Both the position numbers and the translations under genes were made by a program. DNA of 31,723 nucleotides from 66-474 sp040255405. GTDB taxonomy: Bacteria > Pseudomonadota > Gammaproteobacteria > Xanthomonadales > Rhodanobacteraceae. The notes beneath the pieces were generated by a model that ran no database searches, was not told where the DNA came from, and saw only the letters and a list, made by a program, of their open reading frames with translations. Below are positions 24,287 to 31,723 of the stretch, piece by piece. The stretch is from contig JBDZUX010000037.1 of NCBI GenBank assembly GCA_040255405.1, positions 1 through 31,723 on the forward strand, written 5' to 3'. Numbering within the stretch: position 1 is the stretch's first letter; every line of letters begins with the position of its first letter.

Positions 24287-25591
24287 ATGCAGAACCGTGA
24301 CGACACGATGCGTGCAAGCCGCCGCCATTTCCTGCAGGCCTCGGCCTTGGGCGCAGCGGCCTTGCCGGCGATGTTGCTGGGTGGCAACGCGGGCGCCGCG
24401 GAAGCACCCGGCGCCGATTCGAAGCTGCCGAAGTCGATCCTGGCGCTGCAACCGGTCGCAGCGAAGGTCGTTCCGATCAGTGATGACGAACGCCGCGCAC
24501 GGGTGGCGCGGGCGCAGCAGTTGATGGGCCGGCACGGCATCGATGCGATCTTCGTCGATGCCGGCACCACGCTCGACTACTTCGCCGGCCTGCGTTGGTG
24601 GAACAGCGAGCGCACGATGGGCATGTTGCTGCCGAAGTCGGGCGATCCCGTCTACATCGTTCCCGCGTTCGAACGCAGTCGCACGCAAGGGCGGATCCGG
24701 ATCGGCAGCGACGTACGCACCTGGCAGGAGAACGAAAGCCCCTACGCGTTGATCGCAAACGTGATGCGCGAACACCATGCTGGCATTGGCGTGCTCGGCA
24801 TCGAGGATCGCGTGCCGTTTTATCGCGCCACCGAAATCGGCAAGGCGCTGCCGCAGGCGAAGCTGGTGGAAGCGACGCCGGTGACGGCGGGTTGCCGCGC
24901 GATCAAGAGTCCGGCGGAACTCGCGCTGATGCAGGTCGCCTGCGACACCACGCTTTCCGTTTACCGCGCGGTGTGGGAAGGCCTGGAACCCGGAATGACC
25001 CAGCACCAGGTGTCCGCGTGGATCGATGCCGCGTACCAGCGGATGGGTTTGCGCGGTGAAGCCAGCGTCAACGTCGGCAAGTACACCGCGCAGCCGCACG
25101 GTTCGACCCAGCCGCAGCACATCGTGGAAGGTACGCCGGTGATGCTGGACGATGGCTGCTACATCGAAGGCTACCAGAGCGACCTCACCCGCACGTTCAC
25201 GCTGGGCAAGGCCAGCGACAAGATGAAGCGGGTATTCGACATCGTGCGCAAGGCGCAAGCCGCGGCGCTCGCGGCCGCGCACCCCGGCGCGACGATGGAA
25301 TCAGTGGATGCCGCCGCGCGCAAGGTGATCGTGGATGCCGGCTACGGGCCCGGCTACCAGTATTTCTCGCACCGGCTCGGCCACGGCATCGGCATGGACA
25401 TGCACGAGTGGTACTACCTCGTGGGCGGCAACACGCGCAAGATCGAGGTGGGCATGACCTTCAGCGACGAGCCGGGCATCTACATCCCGGGCGAATTCGG
25501 CGTGCGGCTGGAGGACGACATGCATGTCACCGAAGCCGGCGCGCGCTGGTTCACGCCGCAGAGTCCGTCGATCGAACAGCCCTTCGGCTAG
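24287..25591 (+). CDS. Tat-exported M24 metallopeptidase (Xaa-Pro aminopeptidase-like)
   Basis: This is a 434-aa protein. It has a twin-arginine signal (SRRHFLQ with hydrophobic ALGAAALPAMLLGG), a creatinase-like N-terminal domain (about 60-200) and a C-terminal pita-bread domain. The five metal ligands are all visible: D288 and D299 (LDDGCYIEGYQSD), H366 (HRLGHGIGM), E395 (SDEPGIYIP) and E409 (GVRLEDDMH). It probably removes an N-terminal residue before Pro in the periplasm. Tat export suggests that the metal site is loaded in the cytoplasm before transport. The start ATG at 24287 lies just after GGGAGCGACCCTG; the frame is open far upstream, but that part is not peptidase-like. It converges with the LLM gene, with a 16-bp gap. 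Confidence 0.92.
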   Translation: MQNRDDTMRASRRHFLQASALGAAALPAMLLGGNAGAAEAPGADSKLPKSILALQPVAAKVVPISDDERRARVARAQQLMGRHGIDAIFVDAGTTLDYFAGLRWWNSERTMGMLLPKSGDPVYIVPAFERSRTQGRIRIGSDVRTWQENESPYALIANVMREHHAGIGVLGIEDRVPFYRATEIGKALPQAKLVEATPVTAGCRAIKSPAELALMQVACDTTLSVYRAVWEGLEPGMTQHQVSAWIDAAYQRMGLRGEASVNVGKYTAQPHGSTQPQHIVEGTPVMLDDGCYIEGYQSDLTRTFTLGKASDKMKRVFDIVRKAQAAALAAAHPGATMESVDAAARKVIVDAGYGPGYQYFSHRLGHGIGMDMHEWYYLVGGNTRKIEVGMTFSDEPGIYIPGEFGVRLEDDMHVTEAGARWFTPQSPSIEQPFG

Positions 25592-25607
25592 CGCCGCGCG
25601 CCAAACC

Positions 25608-26597
25608 TCATGCGCCAGCCGGCGAGTCGATCAGTCCGGCGGCAATTTCGATCGAGTGCAACCGCGCCGCGTGATCGTGCATGTTGCTCGTGAGGATCAA
25701 TTCATCGGCGCCGGTTTGTTCGATGAACGCGTCGATCCGGTCGGCCACCGTGCCCGGCGCGCCGATCGCCGAGCACGACAGCACGTGCTCCAGTAATTTC
25801 CGGCCCTGGGGTTCCAGCGATTCGACATAGCCTTCGACCGGTGGCGGAAGCCGGCCAGGGCGACCCGAGCGCAGGTTCACGAACGACTGCTGCCACGAGC
25901 TCGCGAGGTAGTGCGCCTCGTCGTCGGTGTCCGCCGCGAACACGTTGTAGCCGAGCATCGCGTGCGGCCGTTGCAGGAATCGCGATGGTTTGAACTGCGC
26001 GCGGTACACAGCGATCGCATCCATCATCTGCGCCGGCGCGAAGTGCGACGCGAACGCGTAGGGCAACCCCAGCATCGCGGCGAGCTGGGCGCCAAACAGG
26101 CTGGAACCCAGGATCCAGATCGGTACCTCGCTTCCTTCGCCGGGGACCGCGTGCACCGGCGTGTGCCCTTCGAAGTACGCGATCAGCTCCAGTACGTCGC
26201 GCGGAAATGCGTCCGGGTCGGTGTCGAGATTGCGGCGCAACGCACGCGCCGTGGCCTGGTCCGAACCCGGCGCACGGCCGAGGCCGAGGTCGATGCGACC
26301 GGGATACAGCGCCTCCAGCGTGCCGAACTGTTCGGCGATCACCAGCGGCGAATGATTCGGCAGCATGATGCCCCCCGCACCCACCCGAATACGCGAAGTG
26401 GCGCCCGCGACATGGCCAATCAGCACCGCGGTCGCGGCGCTGGCGATGCCCGGCATGCCGTGGTGCTCGGCCATCCAGAAGCGGTTGAAGCCCCAGCGTT
26501 CGGCGTGTTGCGCGACATCCACCGTGTGCGCCAGCGATTCGGCCACCGAACCACCTTCGGTCACCGGGCACAGGTCGAGGAAGGAAATCGGGATCAT
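25608..26597 (-). CDS. LLM-class flavin-dependent oxidoreductase (luciferase-like)
   Basis: This is a 329-aa bacterial luciferase-like TIM-barrel protein. Characteristic parts are WGFNRFWMAEHHGMPGIASAA, RIRVGAGGIMLPNHSPLVIAEQFGTLEALYPGRIDLGLGRAPG and the C-terminal GTVADRIDAFIEQTGADELIL. It resembles the YhbW/MsnO8-like subgroup that uses reduced FMN; the substrate is unknown. The start ATG at 26595-26597 overlaps the stop of the DUF488 gene (ATGA), so the two are translationally coupled. Confidence 0.93.
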   Translation of the reverse strand: MIPISFLDLCPVTEGGSVAESLAHTVDVAQHAERWGFNRFWMAEHHGMPGIASAATAVLIGHVAGATSRIRVGAGGIMLPNHSPLVIAEQFGTLEALYPGRIDLGLGRAPGSDQATARALRRNLDTDPDAFPRDVLELIAYFEGHTPVHAVPGEGSEVPIWILGSSLFGAQLAAMLGLPYAFASHFAPAQMMDAIAVYRAQFKPSRFLQRPHAMLGYNVFAADTDDEAHYLASSWQQSFVNLRSGRPGRLPPPVEGYVESLEPQGRKLLEHVLSCSAIGAPGTVADRIDAFIEQTGADELILTSNMHDHAARLHSIEIAAGLIDSPAGA

Positions 26598-27169
26598 GGC
26601 AAAGGCAGTTGGTGCTGGTCGCCCGAATAATCAAGGTGCCCATCCACCACGCGCGCCGCCGAGGTGTAAGGATGTTCCAGTGGCGACGCCGGACCCATGA
26701 TGTGCCGCACGCGCGTCCCGTTGAGCTTGAACACGTCCGAGATCAGGCCGCGATGGCAGCGCCACCACACCGCTTCCGAGCACATGATTGCGGTGCGTTG
26801 CTTCGATGCCAGCGCCTTCAGCCGTTCGATGCCATCGTAAAACGCCGCGGTCTGCATGTAATCGGCGTAGCCGCGAAACGCGGGGTGGCGCCACGCGGTG
26901 TTGGGCGAATCGGGTTGTACCTTGCGGCGTCCGCCGAGTTCGGTGAAGGGCTCGTAGCGGACACCGGCTTCCTGCAATCCCTCCCGCAAAGGTTCCGCGT
27001 TGAAATGCGGATACTTGCGCGAGCCGGGAAAGTGGCGCACGTCGGCCAGCACTTCGATGGCGTTGTCCTTCAGCAATGCGATGAATTCATCGAGGCTTCG
27101 CGTCGAATGACCGATGGTCCAGAGCGTTTCGGGCCAAGGGGTTTCACTGGATTTCTTGCCCGTGCGCAT
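26594..27169 (-). CDS. DUF488 family protein
   Basis: This is a 191-aa protein of the DUF488 family. The N-terminal TIGHSTRSLDEF, LADVRHFPGSRKYPHFN and C-terminal CSEAVWWRCHRGLISD motifs are characteristic. The conserved Cys, Glu and His-Arg suggest an enzymatic site, but no activity is known to me. The start ATG at 27167-27169 is preferred; an in-frame start 11 codons earlier lies in the narrow gap to yggS. It overlaps the LLM oxidoreductase gene downstream and is divergent from yggS, with a 58-bp gap that must hold both promoters. Confidence 0.9.
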   Translation of the reverse strand: MRTGKKSSETPWPETLWTIGHSTRSLDEFIALLKDNAIEVLADVRHFPGSRKYPHFNAEPLREGLQEAGVRYEPFTELGGRRKVQPDSPNTAWRHPAFRGYADYMQTAAFYDGIERLKALASKQRTAIMCSEAVWWRCHRGLISDVFKLNGTRVRHIMGPASPLEHPYTSAARVVDGHLDYSGDQHQLPLP

Positions 27170-27215
27170 GGGGCCAGCATACGCGCACGGACGGGAATGC
27201 ACGTTGCCGCCTGTC

Positions 27216-27221
27216 TATACT
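27216..27221 (+). promoter_or_regulatory. Candidate -10 element of yggS
   Basis: TATACT lies only 6 bases before the ATG at 27228. A TG dinucleotide a few bases upstream hints at an extended -10. The start point for transcription would fall at or next to the A of the ATG, giving a leaderless mRNA. No good -35 box is seen. Confidence 0.4.
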
Positions 27222-27227
27222 GGCGAG

Positions 27228-28016
27228 ATGAATACCTACACCACCGCCAACACCGTTGACGAATTCCGCCAGCAGCTTGCCGACGTGCACGCGCGCATCG
27301 CGGCCGCGTGCGCGAAGGTCGGGCGCGATCCGGCCAGCGTGCACCTGTTGCCGGTCAGCAAGACGGTGCCGGAAGCGCGGCTGCGCAATGCGTATGCCGC
27401 TGGTTGCCGCACCCTGGGCGAGAACAAGGTGCAGGAAGCACATGGCAAGTGGCAGGCGATGTCGGATTTGCCGGATTTGCGCTGGTCGATCATCGGGCAT
27501 CTGCAGACCAACAAGGCCAAGCTGGTGGCCGAGTTCGCATCCGAGTTCCAGGCGCTGGACAGCCTGCGGGTGGCTGAGGCGCTGGACAAACGCCTGCAGG
27601 CGCTCGGACGTTCGCTCGACGCGCTGGTGCAGGTGAACACCTCGGATGAAGAAAGCAAGTTCGGACTGCCGCCCGATGAAGTGGAAGCGTTCGTGAAACG
27701 GCTGCCGGCGTTCTCGTCGCTGCGCGTGCGCGGCCTGATGACGCTGGCGTTGTTCTCGGACGACGCGGCAAAGGTGCGGCCGTGCTTCGCGCGCCTGCGC
27801 GAACTGCGCGAGCGCTTGCGGCAGTCCGCGCCGGCTGGCGTCGCGATGGATGAACTTTCGATGGGCATGTCCGGCGACTACGAACTCGCGATCGAGGAAG
27901 GTTCGACGATCGTGCGCGTCGGTCAGGCGATCTTCGGCGCGCGCGCGACGCCCGACAATGCCTACTGGCCGGACGCAAGCGGAGCCGCGAATACAAGCGG
28001 GGTCGCGAATAAGTGA
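27228..28016 (+). CDS. yggS: YggS-family pyridoxal phosphate homeostasis protein
   Basis: This is a 262-aa PLP-binding TIM-barrel protein that maintains free PLP levels; it has no catalytic partner domain. K45 in LLPVSKTVP is the PLP-linking Lys. ENKVQEAHGKW, WSIIGHLQTNKAK, LMTLALFSDD and LSMGMSGDYELAIEEGSTIVRVG are typical. The family is usually 230-240 aa, and the C-terminal tail ends in two near-copies of an SGAANT/SGVANK stretch (bases about 27977-28014). The start ATG at 27228 has no strong ribosome binding site. It converges with the MBL gene, with an 81-bp gap. Confidence 0.95.
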   Translation: MNTYTTANTVDEFRQQLADVHARIAAACAKVGRDPASVHLLPVSKTVPEARLRNAYAAGCRTLGENKVQEAHGKWQAMSDLPDLRWSIIGHLQTNKAKLVAEFASEFQALDSLRVAEALDKRLQALGRSLDALVQVNTSDEESKFGLPPDEVEAFVKRLPAFSSLRVRGLMTLALFSDDAAKVRPCFARLRELRERLRQSAPAGVAMDELSMGMSGDYELAIEEGSTIVRVGQAIFGARATPDNAYWPDASGAANTSGVANK

Positions 28017-28097
28017 AGCGGAGGCAAGATGCCGGGATCACCGGCGGTTCGGGTGGAACGGGATTCGTCCACTGGCACCAGCAGTCGGAGATCTCGT

Positions 28098-28823
28098 TCA
28101 GGCACAAAGCGCATCGGCAAGCGCGCGCAACAGCTTCGCGCCGTCGCCGCGCCAGGCGCTGCCATGCATGCACGCGAGTGTCACGGGCTCGGTTGCGGCC
28201 AACCTCTCGAGCATCGGGCGTGCATGCTTCGTGTGCGAGAAGTAATCCATTTCGTGGCGGAAGGCCTCGCTTGGTGCGAGGATGTCCGACTCGGTCACGG
28301 CCGGGTTGTCGGCGCCGCCCTGGGTAAACAGGTCCCCGCACAAGAGCGTCCTGGTCCGCTCTTCCATCAGGAAGCCGCATTCCCATGCGTGTGGGAGGTG
28401 CGGTGTGTCGAACCATCGGACGGTGTGCTTGCCCAGCGGGACCAATTCACCGTCGGCGAGCGCGCGGGGCGGCCGGTCTGCAAGGTCGGTGATGGACACC
28501 AGCGCAGCGACGTTGCCGCACAGGGGCGCCGCCTGCGGCGCCACTGCAAGCCACTCGTTGAGCGAGCCGCACTCGTCGGCCTCGACGTGCGAGAACGCGA
28601 TGTGCCGAAGGCGTTGGGGCAGAAGCACGCTGGCGACGGCCTCGTGCACGAGGGGAAACATCCTGCGCGGCCCCGTGTGGAAAATCAGCGGTTCGTCGTC
28701 GACGATCAGGTACTGGTTGAATGAAAATCCGCCGCCCGGAAGGGTCACCGGGGTGCTGATGCGATAGATGCCGTCCGCGACCTCGTGGACATTGGTCCCG
28801 GATTCCCTGTTCGTGATCGTCAT
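28098..28823 (-). CDS. MBL-fold protein with ODP-type di-iron site
   Basis: This is a 241-aa metallo-beta-lactamase-fold protein. The metal motif is H79-x-E81-x-D83 (FSHVEADECGSLNEWL), the pattern of flavodiiron/ODP proteins rather than HxHxDH. Further ligand candidates are in PHLPHAW, CGDLF and MHGSAW. No flavodoxin or rubredoxin domain follows, so it is a stand-alone ODP domain. Such domains bind oxygen in sensors and reduce O2 or NO in flavodiiron enzymes; the role here is unknown. The start ATG at 28821-28823 follows GAGGAGGG, which decides it. A 267-bp gap (28824-29090) with no recognised gene separates it from traB. Confidence 0.85.
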   Translation of the reverse strand: MTITNRESGTNVHEVADGIYRISTPVTLPGGGFSFNQYLIVDDEPLIFHTGPRRMFPLVHEAVASVLLPQRLRHIAFSHVEADECGSLNEWLAVAPQAAPLCGNVAALVSITDLADRPPRALADGELVPLGKHTVRWFDTPHLPHAWECGFLMEERTRTLLCGDLFTQGGADNPAVTESDILAPSEAFRHEMDYFSHTKHARPMLERLAATEPVTLACMHGSAWRGDGAKLLRALADALCA

Positions 28824-29090
28824 CTTGCCCTCCTCGCCTCGCGGCGAACCTGGCATGCCAGGTGGCGCCACGATGCCCGGCGCCAAGCAGGCCGAGGAAC
28901 CGTGGTGTCGGGATGCTGGAACCCGCGAGGGAAGCTGTCAAGCGCGCGAAATCGGCTCGGAAACCGGGCGCCCGTACGGCAAGCTGGGAAGACGATGTCG
29001 GATCGTCACGGCGCCTATCGCGCATACCCTGGGTGCGATCTTTTTAGGTCGCGGTTGGAACGGCGCAACGTGGCCGGATGCCGCTTCGGT

Positions 29091-30332
29091 TCACAGCAGC
29101 CGGCTGAAGATTCGGATGCCGGCCAGGTATTCGCCCGCGATGGTGCCGAGGTTGGTCAGCATGAAGACCAGCAGGGTGCGCGCCACGCGGTTGCGCCACC
29201 AGCCGGAGACGTGCAGCAAGTCCTTGCGCATGGACTGGAAGTCCGCGACCCGCGGTTTGCGCAACCAGGCTTCGGCCATGCCGGAGAAGACGCCGGACGA
29301 CAACCCCGGTGGGCGTATCGGCTTCAATGGCCCCATCACCGCGGCGGTGAGCACCGACAGCGGATGCCCGCCCGCGATGGCGGCGCCGATGGCGCTCAAC
29401 GCGGCGGTGTAGATCATCCAGTCGCGCAACGCGTGCCAGCCCGTCGCCGCGTTGTGCCAGAACAGGTAGCCGATCGCGGCGAAGATCGCCAGCATCACGC
29501 AGATCGCGAAATATTTCGGCCACTTCGGTGCCGGCAGTTTTGCCGCGAGCGGTTCGATCAGCGTACGCGGTGGATCGGTTTGTGCGCCGAGTTCGCGCTG
29601 GATACCCGCCAGGTGGCCGGCACCGATCACCACCAGGACCCGCTTCGCGTCCGGTTTCATGGACGATTCCTCGCGCAGCCGCGCCGCCATGAAACGGTCG
29701 CGCTCGCCGATCAAGGCCTCGTACAACGGTTTCGACTCACGCGCGAATTCGCCGAAGGCGCCTTCCAGGATATCGCCCTGTTTCAGCTTTTCGATCTCGG
29801 CTTCATCGATGTCGTCGCTCGAAAACACGCTGGCGACCAGGCCGCCGATGATGCCCATGCGGTCGCGGAAACGCACTCCGCGATAAGCGTGGTTGAGGGT
29901 GGTGCCGATTTCGCGATCGACCAGCCACAGCGGCAGGCCGCGTGCATCGGCCTCGTGCATCGCGGCTTTCATCTCCGCACCGGGCTCGATGCCGTATTGT
30001 TCGGCGATGCGCTGCTGGAACGACGACAGCGCCAGCGACGCGAACACCATCCCGGCCTTGCCGGTCCGGATCACCTGGAACAGGTCCATCTTCGCGAAGG
30101 CTTCGGGATCGCGGATGCCGCGCGCGCGCGATTCGCAAAGTTCCACGGCGACGGCGTCGAACCGTTCGCGCTCGACCAGCGCTTTCACCGCCTCCACGGA
30201 AGCGCGGGAAACGTGCGCGGTGCCGAGCAGCACGTATTCGACGCCGTCGCGCTCGATGCGCGCGAGGGGCTGGTCGCGCATTGGATCGGAAGGAGCCGGG
30301 CTTGGATGCGTGTTCAGGGCTGGATCGTTCAT
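29091..30332 (-). CDS. TraB-family membrane protein
   Basis: This is a 413-aa protein of the TraB/PrgY family. The N-terminal domain has VLLGTAHVSRASVEAV, DAVAVELCESR and GAGHLAGI, the GxxH and E motifs of the Tiki/TraB/GumN fold. The C-terminal part is membrane bound, with helices near 285-305, 318-350 and 380-405. The family fold suggests a metalloprotease-like or regulatory role; the substrate is unknown. The start ATG at 30330-30332 has only a weak ribosome binding site (GGAAC). It lies downstream of aguB, separated by an imperfect inverted repeat that could limit read-through. Confidence 0.88.
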   Translation of the reverse strand: MNDPALNTHPSPAPSDPMRDQPLARIERDGVEYVLLGTAHVSRASVEAVKALVERERFDAVAVELCESRARGIRDPEAFAKMDLFQVIRTGKAGMVFASLALSSFQQRIAEQYGIEPGAEMKAAMHEADARGLPLWLVDREIGTTLNHAYRGVRFRDRMGIIGGLVASVFSSDDIDEAEIEKLKQGDILEGAFGEFARESKPLYEALIGERDRFMAARLREESSMKPDAKRVLVVIGAGHLAGIQRELGAQTDPPRTLIEPLAAKLPAPKWPKYFAICVMLAIFAAIGYLFWHNAATGWHALRDWMIYTAALSAIGAAIAGGHPLSVLTAAVMGPLKPIRPPGLSSGVFSGMAEAWLRKPRVADFQSMRKDLLHVSGWWRNRVARTLLVFMLTNLGTIAGEYLAGIRIFSRLL

Positions 30333-30340
30333 CGGTGTTC

Positions 30341-30434
30341 CGTTCGCGTTGAGCGTAGCTCGCGCAGCGAGCGGAGGCGTGACGCCACCGTCCTTCGACG
30401 TCGGCCTCTTCGAGGCCTACGCTGAAGACGAACG
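30341..30434. repeat. Mosaic of inverted repeats between aguB and traB
   Basis: The outer arms at 30341-30358 and 30417-30434 pair at 15 of 18 positions. Inside lie three compact hairpins: GCTCGC-GCA-GCGAGC (30358-30372), GGCG-TGA-CGCC (30376-30386) and GGCCTC-TTC-GAGGCC (30403-30417). The whole element fills most of the 121-bp gap. It looks like an interspersed palindromic repeat of the TGAGCGTAG class and may act as a transcription or RNA-stability boundary. Confidence 0.65.
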
Positions 30435-30453
30435 GCGCGTCGGAGGCTGGTCT

Positions 30454-31341
30454 TCAATCCCGAAAGCGTTTCGTCAAATCGCCGTACGCGTCGATGCGGC
30501 GGTCGCGCAGGAACGGCCAGATGCGCCGTACGTTCTCGCTGCGCGCCATGTCGATGTCGGCGGTCAGCAACTCGCGGTCCTGGTCGTTGGCCTGTGCGAG
30601 GATTTCGCCCTGCGGACCGGTCACGAAACTGGATCCCCAGAATTGCGCGCCGCGCCCGTCATCGGGCGCCGGTTCGAAACCGACCCGGTTGCACGCGAGC
30701 AACGGCACGCCATTGGCGATCGCGTGACCGCGTTGCACCGTGATCCAGGCGTTGCGCTGGCGGTCTTTTTCGTCCTGCGGGTCGGCCGGATCCCAGCCGA
30801 TCGCGGTGGGGTACAACAGCAGTTCCGCGCCGGCCAGCGCCATCAGGCGTGCGGCTTCCGGATACCACTGGTCCCAGCACACCAGCACGCCGAGCTTGCC
30901 GGCCGACGTGTCGATCGGATGGAATCCGAGGTCGCCCGGCGTGAAGTAGAACTTCTCGTAATACGCCGGATCGTCGGGAATGTGCATCTTGCGGTACTTG
31001 CCGGCGATCGCTTCGGAGCGGTCGAACACCACCGCGGTGTTGTGGTACAGGCCCGCCGCCCGGCGTTCGAACAGCGACGCGACCACCACGAGCTGCAGTT
31101 CGGCGGCAAGCTTGCCGAGGCGTTCGGTCGATGGGCCGGGAATCGATTCGGCACGATCGAATTCCGCCACCGACTCGTGCTGGCAAAAGTAGGGGCCGTT
31201 GTGGATTTCCTGCAGCAGCACCAGTCGCGCGCCGGCCTTGGCCGCTTCGCGCAGCCCCGCCTCGATCGCATCGAGGTTGGCATCGACGGTGCCGCGGTCG
31301 GTTTCCTGCAGCAGGGCGACTTTGAGGGTCCTGTTCGTCAT
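30454..31341 (-). CDS. aguB: N-carbamoylputrescine amidase (AguB)
   Basis: The enzyme hydrolyses N-carbamoylputrescine to putrescine, CO2 and ammonia, the second step of the agmatine deiminase route. It is a 295-aa nitrilase-superfamily protein. The catalytic triad is visible: E45 in LLQEIHNG, K118 in YRKMHIPDD and C155 in VLVCWDQWYPEAAR. The C-terminal half matches plant and bacterial carbamoylputrescine amidases. Start ATG is at 31339-31341, with no clear ribosome binding site. The frame stays open through the 93-bp repeats upstream to 31689, but the family-like sequence starts here. It follows aguA on the same strand. Confidence 0.94.
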   Translation of the reverse strand: MTNRTLKVALLQETDRGTVDANLDAIEAGLREAAKAGARLVLLQEIHNGPYFCQHESVAEFDRAESIPGPSTERLGKLAAELQLVVVASLFERRAAGLYHNTAVVFDRSEAIAGKYRKMHIPDDPAYYEKFYFTPGDLGFHPIDTSAGKLGVLVCWDQWYPEAARLMALAGAELLLYPTAIGWDPADPQDEKDRQRNAWITVQRGHAIANGVPLLACNRVGFEPAPDDGRGAQFWGSSFVTGPQGEILAQANDQDRELLTADIDMARSENVRRIWPFLRDRRIDAYGDLTKRFRD

Positions 31342-31438
31342 GGGCGACAGTTTACGCGGTGCCGTAGTTTCGCGGGGACGCGCCTTGCGTGGGATCCGGC
31401 GATCCGCGCGCGGAAGGCGCTCTCTATCGCGCGCAGGC

Positions 31439-31649
31439 GCGGTCGCGCACAGGTGCGCTCCTACCGGTGACGCGTTTGGCAGGAGCCGGCTTGCCGGCGA
31501 CCACTTCGGGCGCTCGTCGATGGTTGCAGGAGCGGTCGCGCACGGGTGCGCTCCTACCGGTGACGCGTTCGGTAGGAGCCGGCCTGCCGGCAACCATTCG
31601 GGGCGCTCGTCGATGGTTGCAGGAGCGGTCGCGCGCCGGCGCGCTCCTA
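31439..31649. repeat. 93-bp tandem repeat between aguA and aguB
   Basis: Two full units (31439-31531 and 31532-31624) and a 25-bp partial unit (31625-31649) repeat with a period of exactly 93 bp. Each unit carries GCGGTCGCGCAC...GTGCGCTCCTA and GCAGGAGCCGGC...GCCGGC palindromic blocks, related to the repeats at 17484-17622. The period is 31 codons, so a minus-strand frame stays open through it. The last three bases of the partial unit (31647-31649) are the complement of the aguA stop codon. Confidence 0.9.
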
Positions 31650-31723
31650 TGATGACAATGCGCCGGCGGGGAGCTGCATCGTCATGCAATGCAGGCTGCC
31701 GTTTTGCCAGATCAGCGGACGGC
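31647..31723 (-). CDS. aguA: Agmatine deiminase, C-terminal end (partial)
   Basis: Only the last 24 complete codons and the stop are in the window; the rest lies beyond the right edge. The peptide RPLIWQNGSLHCMTMQLPAG, followed by ALSS, resembles the conserved agmatine deiminase end in which a Gly and the catalytic Cys lie in a GNIHC-like motif. AguA converts agmatine to N-carbamoylputrescine and ammonia, and the next gene, aguB, takes the product on to putrescine. The call rests on this short motif plus the neighbouring aguB. The TAG stop is at 31647-31649. Confidence 0.85.
   Translation of the reverse strand, partial: RPLIWQNGSLHCMTMQLPAGALSS

Noticed and set aside
28824..29090. A gene or RNA in the gap between the MBL protein and traB
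   Set aside because: Open frames here are short and have no recognisable domain or ribosome binding site, and no tRNA-like or strong hairpin structure was seen.
28785..30425. A 546-codon open frame on the plus strand antisense to the MBL and TraB genes
   Set aside because: It is a shadow of high-GC coding sequence on the minus strand. Its composition is Arg/His/Gln-rich with no recognisable domain, while the minus strand encodes a clear TraB-family protein.
31439..31649. CRISPR array
   Set aside because: The units are contiguous 93-bp tandem copies with no unique spacers, and no cas genes are present.
31342..31689. 116-codon N-terminal extension of aguB encoded by the tandem repeats
   Set aside because: The 31-residue repeats are unlike nitrilase-family sequence and the family start is at 31341. 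The frame is open because the repeat length is a multiple of three.

Overview
The window looks like a chromosomal segment of a high-GC gammaproteobacterium, most likely order Xanthomonadales (Lysobacterales) and probably the Rhodanobacteraceae side. This is an inference from protein flavour and gene neighbourhoods: a GNAT-DUF7931 fusion, a YtrA-type GntR/ABC operon carrying DUF2884 lipoproteins, an agmatine deiminase/N-carbamoylputrescine amidase pair, and the 'GCAGGAGC...GCTCCTGC' interspersed repeats. No tRNA, rRNA, IS element, prophage or CRISPR array was seen. Apart from the repeats, the gene set is mostly chromosomal housekeeping plus envelope functions.

Layout. 1-110: two 53-bp hairpin-bearing repeats just downstream of sucA. 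111-9993 (all minus strand): sucA (2-oxoglutarate dehydrogenase E1), a GNAT-DUF7931 fusion, roxA (ribosomal protein L16 arginine hydroxylase, with an in-frame repeat-like insertion), a lipoprotein PQQ-dependent glucose-type dehydrogenase, a membrane-bound LytTR regulator, and purB. 10191-11579 (plus): fumC, divergent from purB. 11847-16388 (minus): a seven-gene operon-like run. In transcription order it is a 97-aa exported protein, a YtrA-type GntR regulator, an ABC ATPase, an ABC-2 permease and three paralogous DUF2884 lipoproteins. Several junctions overlap (TGATG or ATGA). A 22-bp near-perfect palindrome overlies the likely promoter in front of the first gene. 16708-17424: a periplasmic FKBP prolyl isomerase with a textbook terminator.

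17481-19166: interspersed repeats, then pterin-4a-carbinolamine dehydratase, two mono-haem cytochromes c and a carboxymuconolactone decarboxylase-family protein (all minus). 19304-21453 (plus): an NfeD protease/slipin pair. 21470-22850 (minus): a PadR regulator and a HAAS/sensor-domain membrane protein. 23036-25591: a small membrane protein (plus), a TonB-like protein (minus) and a Tat-exported M24 metallopeptidase (plus). 25608-28823: an LLM flavin oxidoreductase and a DUF488 protein (minus, overlapping), a YggS PLP-homeostasis protein (plus), and an MBL-fold protein with an ODP-type metal site (minus). 29091-31723 (minus): a TraB-family membrane protein, aguB, a 93-bp tandem repeat, and the 3' end of aguA.

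The best candidate for an undescribed system is the 11847-16388 operon: a self-regulated ABC exporter coupled to three tandem lipoproteins that share a two-cysteine architecture. The most striking sequence oddities are the palindrome-rich in-frame insertion in roxA and the tandem repeat that supplies the stop codon of aguA. All functional calls come from reading the sequence; no database search was run.
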